64,000 nucleotides of DNA from Arachnopeziza araneosa (Eukaryota; Ascomycota; Leotiomycetes; Helotiales; Arachnopezizaceae), in assembly GCA_003988855.1 (NCBI GenBank), contig QYAI01000072.1:103383-167382 (forward strand), given 5' to 3'. Position numbers and translations under genes: made by a program. A model generated the notes under the pieces. That model searched no databases and was not told where the DNA came from. It saw nothing but the letters and a program-made list of their open reading frames with translations. Below are positions 57,711-64,000 of this stretch, piece after piece (within the stretch, counting starts at the first letter, position 1; every line of letters starts with the position of its first letter).

Positions 57711-58885
57711 ATGACAGATCGACGAAGAGATGCGCGCCCACCGCCCGGTATTGGACGCTCAAACGAGTACTTCGTTCCCAAGGATGGTATTGATAGAGAA
57801 GTTATAACTGCAGACATATGCCGCTACCTTGGAAACGATGCTCTGGTTAGACCTGGCTTCTATGAGGTATGTCATCGCCCTTCAAGACCTCACTTGTTCT
57901 CTGTCGTCAGAAAGTAATCGTTCGCAGAACCCACAGACCCGAACCAGGCAAGATGGCTACTTCATCAACGCATATCGAAACCTCACAAGCGTAATATCGC
58001 ACCTCAAACATAACGTAACCTTACTAATACGCCCTCTGACAGGCCATGATCGCAGACTTGAAACAAGACTCTGCAAGATGGGAACAAGAGAGGCGGCAAT
58101 CCGCTTCTCGATCTAATGGTAGTTCTATACGAGATTCAGACGGTACTGTTCGCTCGTCTAACTCGCATCTAGTTGGGTACAAGAACTCGCAAACACATGA
58201 GTCACGACAATACTACGGACCCACAGAAGCCTCTCATGCTTCTGCAGGATATGTTACTTCGGCTCCCGTTGGCAACTCCCAGACAGTATATGACAGTAGT
58301 TTCCAGTCTCAACAACCGTCATATGCCCAGCCACCCACAGGATATGGAGCCCAGCCACCGTACGCGACTGAGAGCAATTACTTTGTGTCAGGTGCACATA
58401 TGGAAATCGATACGCCACCTCGTCAGCAGCGAGCAACGGTACCTGTGTCGGGCCCAGCTGTCCCTGGAAGTAATGCTGTTTATGCCTCCCAACCTCGGAG
58501 TGCTGTATTCCCAGAGGAACAACAACGAGGTGCTTACTACTCACAGCCCCCAGTATCTTCAGCTACGCAGTATTCTTCCCAACCAGCTGATTCTTACAAC
58601 GGTCGTGGTGCGTACAACCATCAACCGTCTTCCAGTAGTCATTTTCAAGATCGAGAAGTCTCTAACTTTTTAGCTCCTGTTTCAGTCCCGTCCTCATACC
58701 AGCAGCCAGGACCAATATATGAATCAGAGTACCCCCCTGAGCCTAGATATACCAGCCAAGGTGGATACAGCCAGGCTCCTATGGATGGCTCCTATAGCCC
58801 TGCCACTGCAAACCCCCCAAGGCGAACTGATCGTGATCGAGATCCAGACCCACGCGATAACAGAAGGCGTCATCATGGCCGTTAA
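57711..58885 (+). CDS. RfeG-like transcription regulator
   Basis: A protein of 353 residues in three exons (57711-57866, 57928-57990, 58043-58885), all in phase 0. The conserved N-terminal segment, MTDRRRDARPPPGIGRSNEYF followed by GIDREVITADICRYLGNDAL, and the INAYRNLTS|AMIADLKQDSARWE region match the fungal RfeG group, named as a transcription factor in Aspergillus. The remaining 230 residues are low-complexity, rich in Gln, Ser, Tyr and Pro, and end in a basic tail (DRDRDPDPRDNRRRHHGR). It is presumably nuclear. The DNA target and partners are not evident from sequence. The start follows a pyrimidine-rich leader and fits the conserved N-terminus. Confidence 0.84.
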
Positions 58886-61800
58886 TATTCATCCATTGGA
58901 TATACTATGCCATTTGAATTCCAAAGATCCTTAACCATTTGCATTTGTGGCGTTTTTCTTTCATTGTTTTCCTTGGGACCACTTCCTGGACTAATTTATT
59001 GTTTTGGACATTTTGAGCTCTCCTGGAATGAATCCGTTCCAGATTTGGCACCTTCGACGTCTCCTTAGACAGCTGGCTTACAAGAATGACATTTTCGAGG
59101 GCTCGCAGATCCGCAATGGTTTTTTTTATCAGGTCCCGTTCCTTCACGACCAGTTTGTGTAAACATTTTTGAGACTGGATCTCGACGAATGAGGAATCCA
59201 ACGAGACCCATGTGGCCATACACATGCGGTTCTGTCATAATGCCGTTTACGATGAATATCCAGGAGAAAAATGGGATGGTATCTGCACGATTTTCACTGT
59301 TCATTGCATTAGTGTTTGCATACATACAGGCCGTTGAGGCGCTCCGAGGTTGATTTGTGCTGTTTGCTCTTGGATACCCTCGAAACCTGCTGCCTGGTTC
59401 CGCCTTGTACTTCCTGGGAATTACTTGATGTTGGATCTTGCCATTTTTTCTTTGGGTGGGTAACTGGATTGACTTCATAGAGCGATGGGTTTGGACAGCA
59501 TTTACCGGGCAGCAGGTTGAGGAGTTTTGTATATATCTCCGCACCGCCAATGGGCTTATTGCAACTGGCAAGATTTTCCACATCTGCGTCTTTCCCACAG
59601 GATCATTCCATTTGGATTTATCTTGACCCGGAGTTACTGACTTCCAATACCTGGGTCATTCTAGATGCAGCAGAGACCGAGGAACATAGATATCAAACTC
59701 CATCCATGGTTTTCATATATACCCTTTGTTTGTTCTCTGCCTTTCCAAGGACCGCGGTCATACTTGCATCTAGCCACTGGATCTAGTTCTTGAACAGCAA
59801 CCGCCCTCTTGTCATTGACTTGACCGGTTTTGATAACAGCTAGCCAGCTGTGGAAACAACAAATTCGATTCGATTCAATGCAGTAAGTATAACATGTTGG
59901 GCAACAACTTCTGCATACCACCTCCAGAACGCTACATTCCCAGGCAGCTAACTTGACGGAAATTACCCTAATGACAATCCATCGGACTCTTCCTACTACC
60001 ATGTCGTGAGGCCAACAGGCATGGATGGACTTTTCTTTCTTCTCTTCCACTGGACTTTCCAATGTGAACTCACCCCGCTGGCGATTGTTACGATTTTCCT
60101 GAATACCAATCACTTGGCATTTCCAGCGAGGACTCAATGCACGTACAATTTTTTATTGCAAGGTCTCCATTTGTTTCTGGATTTGTCGTAAAGGGACGAA
60201 AGCTAACTGAATATGTTAGTTACAGGAGAAGTTCATGAGCATTAAGGTTGGCTTCAATAGAGAGGTCATGGTGTTTAGATAAAAGAGACTTTTTTTGGCT
60301 GTTTCTGGGAAAATTTGGGAATGCATAGTATAGTGCTTCGGAATAGGATCTGGTGGTTATCGTATAAGAAACAATAAAATTCGCTTAATATCAGTTTGCT
60401 CCATCTTACTTGTGCAAATTCAATCTCAATATTACTCAAGTTTTCTTATTATTTCAAAGATCTTAGGATAGCTTATCCATGAACCATCATTTAGTAAGGA
60501 AAGAAACTTTTCTTGTATGTTTCGAAGTGGGAGAGGCGTTTGCATTTATGCCCTACTGGTTGATCCCGGAGAGCCTCCTACTTATGATGTAGTTCTCTAC
60601 TGAGCCGCTCCCCCACATTTACCTAATCAGCTCTACTGATGCTGGAAGATGAAGTAAGCAGCGTCATTCCCCGGCTCAATAAAACCAAGGAAATCATGCC
60701 CTAAAAAAAATTGCGATTTGGAATGAGCGTGCACCAAAATGACCCCAACACCGCTCATCGAGTTGTATGATATAAGTGTTTCAGTCGTGGCAAGAGGTTG
60801 CAATCTAGTACATGAACAACTTGCCAAATACCATTGATTCTGAATTTGAAACAGTAATGAAGAAAAAAAGTCCTGGAGAGATCAACTTTGTTTTTTTGTA
60901 ACCACGCTCATCGTTATGAAGTCGGGGTAGTAAATTAAGCACCACCAATATTTTCATTTCAGAACTAAAAGCACCCAGCCTCGATCCGGGAAGTTCACTT
61001 ATCCTCGGAGATTTCAATCGAAACCTGATTACATGCTACACTGAAAGCTTCTCTGAAAAGTCAGCACGAAAATTCTCGGTGGGAGGTAAGCCATTGATGA
61101 TCAAATAACTTCACTCACAGTGAATTTTTGTTCAACTAAGTTGATCCATATCTCCAGATAATTTTGCTGTAGGAGTCAACTATCGAGTCAACACATGTTG
61201 TGATTGGTTTCTTTCTTGGTGGACATGATGAAGGATGCGGACGTTTAAGTGATCGCCTAGCGATACATGTTTTGGTCTTAAATCATCTCTGGGCTTTAAC
61301 TGCCACCAACAGGAAGACAGTTCAGGTTAGAAATCACTATCGCAGTGAATGGCACTGTTGGTAAGGATCATGGTAGTAGTCAAAAGGTCAGCAGATGCTC
61401 TCGATGAAGCCTTTCAGCGCGCGAAGAATCCAATATTATTGTACTTCGATGGCTATTACGATATTACCGAAAGTATCTGGCAATTCGACTAGGTTTTAAA
61501 GGAGAGACATACCTTTTCATATTGAGATCTAAGTTAGCATGCCAAGGATATGACAAAGACGAGGACGGAGTACACAGTAACTTCCAGTTCAACATGGAAA
61601 ATACCAAACTAAGTAATTTTATTTTCAAATGATCTGAGTTTTATGTGTGAACTAGGGAGAACCCTTCAGTCATCTCTTTAGGTAGGAAATACCATCAAAC
61701 TATTTTGCACCTCAGTTCTTCGGCAGAGAAATCGTTGAGCAGAATGCTAAAATCACGACCTGAAATCATGTCATTCTTTTGAAGTTCAGGGACAATCTAG

Positions 61801-62540
61801 ACAGGTTGCATCTGTGTTTCATATCTCTCAGACTTGACAACTACACCCCATCATGACTTCCATTGTCTCTTCCTCGGAACTACCGAAGCACACTTTTATT
61901 GATCCCCCCTAGCATTCTCCCATTCTGAGTTTCGATAAATTTTAAAGAACTTTGGTGCACCAAAGGCCTTCTACATAAACTATCCTTCTCGCCGGTATCC
62001 TTCAAGCTCTTACTCTCGGATTGGTGTAGCAACTCGGGCGTTTCCTGTCATTGAGCTCTGGCTGAAATCTTTAGCGTCATGTTAAATTCAGTTTTCTTGC
62101 TTTATTCTCCAGTTCTAGAGATTATTATTTCGATCTACAGTATGGTTCTGGCCAATTACTCTTTGACTAATTAATTATCTAGGAAGGAGCTCCTGCACAA
62201 GCCATCCTCGCGTCTTCTTTTCCTTCAATTTGTAGGCCAAAGTACTGCAGGTATCTACTGGAACGACCGTCCTTTCTTTTAAATTTAGTCATAATAATTC
62301 AAGAAGTAGACAACTCTATGTGTAATTAGGGCCTCTATGCGGAAAAGAGATCTATTGTATTTCCAAGACTCATCTTTTGTTTACTCTACATGCTCTGAAG
62401 GAGGGGTAGGCTCGCTTAAACCCTTGGATATGGTAAGCAAACAAACCAAAAAAAAGTTCGCACGCCTCTTCTGTAGATTTGGAAAGAATTCGAAATTCAA
62501 CAACGCAAGTTAGAATATAAAAATAAAATGGCAAAAATAA
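58886..62540. other. Long AT-rich, gene-poor region
   Basis: About 3.7 kb. Minus-strand frames at 59065-59598 and 59661-60137 are open for 160-180 codons but have no recognised motif or consistent splice structure, and they partly overlap other frames. From 60200 on the sequence is very AT-rich. I call no gene. Confidence 0.4.
62533..62537 (-). terminator. Pol III oligo-T terminator
   Basis: Five consecutive T residues on the minus strand lie just 3' of the tRNA-Gly gene, as expected for RNA polymerase III termination. Confidence 0.65.
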
Positions 62541-62667
62541 TGCGTTCGCCGGGAATCGAACCCGGGGCCCATCGACGCTGCGTGGCAACGATGGATTTTA
62601 CTGTAACTGTTAATTGTTGTACTTTAGCTAGAACTCCAGGAATACTGACCCACTAAACCACAAACGC
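62541..62667 (-). tRNA. tRNA-Gly (anticodon GCC) with D-loop insertion and anticodon-loop insertion
   Basis: On the minus strand, acceptor halves GCGTTTG and CGAACGC pair fully, with discriminator A. The T arm is CCGGG-TTCGATT-CCCGG (a perfect B box). Anticodon stem CATCG/CGATG pairs fully around TTGCCA, giving anticodon GCC. The D stem is GTTT/AAAT. Two insertions are present: 49 nt (62601-62649) inside the D loop, after AGTGG, and about 7 nt directly 3' of the anticodon, in the usual tRNA intron site. Removing both leaves a 71-nt tRNA, the normal size for eukaryotic tRNA-Gly, with D loop AGTGGTA. The A box (TGGTTTAGTGG) is intact. A T5 run just downstream would end Pol III transcription. 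Confidence 0.8.
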
Positions 62668-63585
62668 GGCAGATGTTCTTTCCCGATTAGTTTTCACTTA
62701 TGAATGTCACTATCCTGCTTTTGGCACACACCGCCTTCTACTTACAGCTTCCCCTGAACGCCGTTTTAGAAAGGGCAATCATGCAGCGGCAAGTCGGACA
62801 CCCCTCTCAGACTTCTCGGCGAATAAGATGCCTTATGCCCAATTTCCAAGTTTCATCGAAACAAGGACTGAGAAAGTTTTCATGCAAGAAATAGGAGATT
62901 GCAAATTGTTGCCCAAAGGGTTTGCATGCTACACTTCGCCACTTCACGCTCTTGACCTGAGAGGTTTGCTGTAAGCAGCTTTGGTGTAGCATATCGATTA
63001 TTATTTGGTCAACATGTGAAAGAAGGCACTGAAATCCTGGTATCCGTATCTAATATTCTGCATCATACTGTATCACTAAGGTCAAGTATGGGTATGGCAG
63101 GGCAACGGCTAACTCAGCGGCACACTTGGACTGCTGGACAGCTTCTGTCAAATTTAAACGGAGAGGAGCGGCAACAATATTTGTGCACTTCTCTTATGGC
63201 AAGGAAAGTGTTGAGTCAATCCAGAAATACAATAAATGCCAGATCTCGGTAGTATGGAAAGACAGGCAGTTGCGGTGGTAGTCTGGAAATAATACCTGAA
63301 TTAGTTGAGTTGGAGATGGAGTATTGAAAGAAGACCGTGCGACAGGAACTGTGTTAGCTGTTCCTCTCGTACGAAGAGTATATGTAGAAAGCTTCAAGCA
63401 CTTGGTGCTCTTCAGCTTTACCTTCTTGAAATAACAGACTCATCATTCACGTGTTCTGACCGTGCAATCGTGAACCCTTACACTAAGTTTTACAGAAGGT
63501 TTTGTTTAGCTCGAACGCGTCCGAACGCGCTAGTCTGCTTGAGTGCAGCTTTACGGCTTAGCTTCGAAAGCACGTGATTACGAAT
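62668..63585. other. Intergenic region
   Basis: Short unrelated frames only; no recognised gene or repeat. Confidence 0.4.
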
Positions 63586-63903
63586 CTAGCCGTTTCTATT
63601 CGTAATAAATTGTATCATGGGTTCCAAGTCTTGGGGAGTATCTTGTGATGCTACAGCTTTAGCTGTGCTGCTATCGTGATTCAATAGCGCCATAATGTTG
63701 CTAACTCTGTTTTCAGATTGTTGTAGGTTAAAGGCTGATTCTGCCGTTGTGGAAATAACAAGTTCTGTGTTTCTAGTGGCTGGAGGGCTTCGAGGTTGCG
63801 ATACTTGAGTCATATAAGGTTGAGGTATTGGTAAAGATATACTCAGTTGTGGCGGTGACGCCAAGATTGTAGTCTGTTGTTGTTTATGTAGAGGATTAGC
63901 CAT
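63586..63903 (-). CDS. Possible Gln/Ser/Pro-rich hypothetical protein (105 residues)
   Basis: An open frame starting MANPLHKQQQTTILASPP at 63903 and ending at 63586, with low-complexity Gln, Pro and Ser composition and a short helical segment, ENRVSNIMALLNHD. The frame also stays open to an ATG at 63951. No domain is recognised. It might be the first exon of a longer gene or a chance frame. Confidence 0.25.
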   Translation of the reverse strand: MANPLHKQQQTTILASPPQLSISLPIPQPYMTQVSQPRSPPATRNTELVISTTAESAFNLQQSENRVSNIMALLNHDSSTAKAVASQDTPQDLEPMIQFITNRNG

Positions 63904-64000
63904 ACTCGGGTTCACGGGACAACCGCCCATCACCCACAACCGCCCAACCAAAACAACTTATTCAATCAAGAATATACCTAACTCCACCAAAAATAATCGC

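Noticed and set aside
59065..60137. Two minus-strand frames of 177 and 158 codons
   Set aside because: No motif, no splice consistency, Cys- and Trp-scattered composition and competing frames on the other strand; not called as genes.

Overview
This is a stretch of nuclear chromosome from a filamentous ascomycete (Pezizomycotina). The Leotiomycetes are my best guess, but that is inference. The genes are split by short GT-AG introns of roughly 40-65 nt, often with CTAAC-like branch sites, and the gene set is typical of that group: a CFEM/PTH11-type receptor, an RfeG-type regulator, a PFA5-type palmitoyltransferase, a CipB-like MDR enzyme and a second PKA catalytic subunit. No operons, CRISPR arrays or intact transposons were seen.

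Layout. From 0.6 to 2.4 kb lies a CFEM-rhodopsin membrane protein (+). From 2.9 to 7.3 kb is a large multi-domain gene (-) joining a P-loop GTPase-like domain, a RING-like zinc motif and a patatin phospholipase domain. From 8.2 to 14.7 kb a metabolism-like group follows: an MDR oxidoreductase (-), a divergent Zn2Cys6 regulator (+), a 48-residue secreted peptide (+) and a lipocalin-like CrtC/Diels-Alderase family protein (+). No polyketide synthase or NRPS is present. From about 15.0 to 20.7 kb there is no gene, only a degenerate tandem array of roughly 210-250 bp units, each built from recurring blocks and rich in same-strand CCAATCA motifs.

From 21.8 to 33.3 kb is a more ordinary gene-rich stretch: the second PKA catalytic subunit, a DUF4336 protein, a coiled-coil membrane protein, a DUF3237-type secreted protein, a small membrane-anchored protein and the splicing factor Prp38. 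It also carries several minisatellites, including one with an exact 28-bp period. From 34 to 57 kb genes are sparse: a repeat-bearing hypothetical protein, three or four very small Cys/His zinc-finger proteins that share a C-x-H-x2-C-x2-C signature, a PFA5-like DHHC palmitoyltransferase and DNA polymerase eta. At 57.7-58.9 kb is an RfeG homologue. The last 5 kb is AT-rich and nearly gene-free except for a tRNA-Gly(GCC) gene near 62.6 kb, whose D loop is interrupted by a 49-nt insertion with GT...AG ends.

The genes do not form one pathway; most are housekeeping or signalling genes. The best candidates for something undescribed are the CCAAT-rich array, the interrupted tRNA-Gly, the GTPase-RING-patatin protein and the scattered mini zinc-finger family. 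Exon boundaries were derived by eye from splice consensus and reading-frame continuity; for most multi-exon genes I checked that the exon phases add up.
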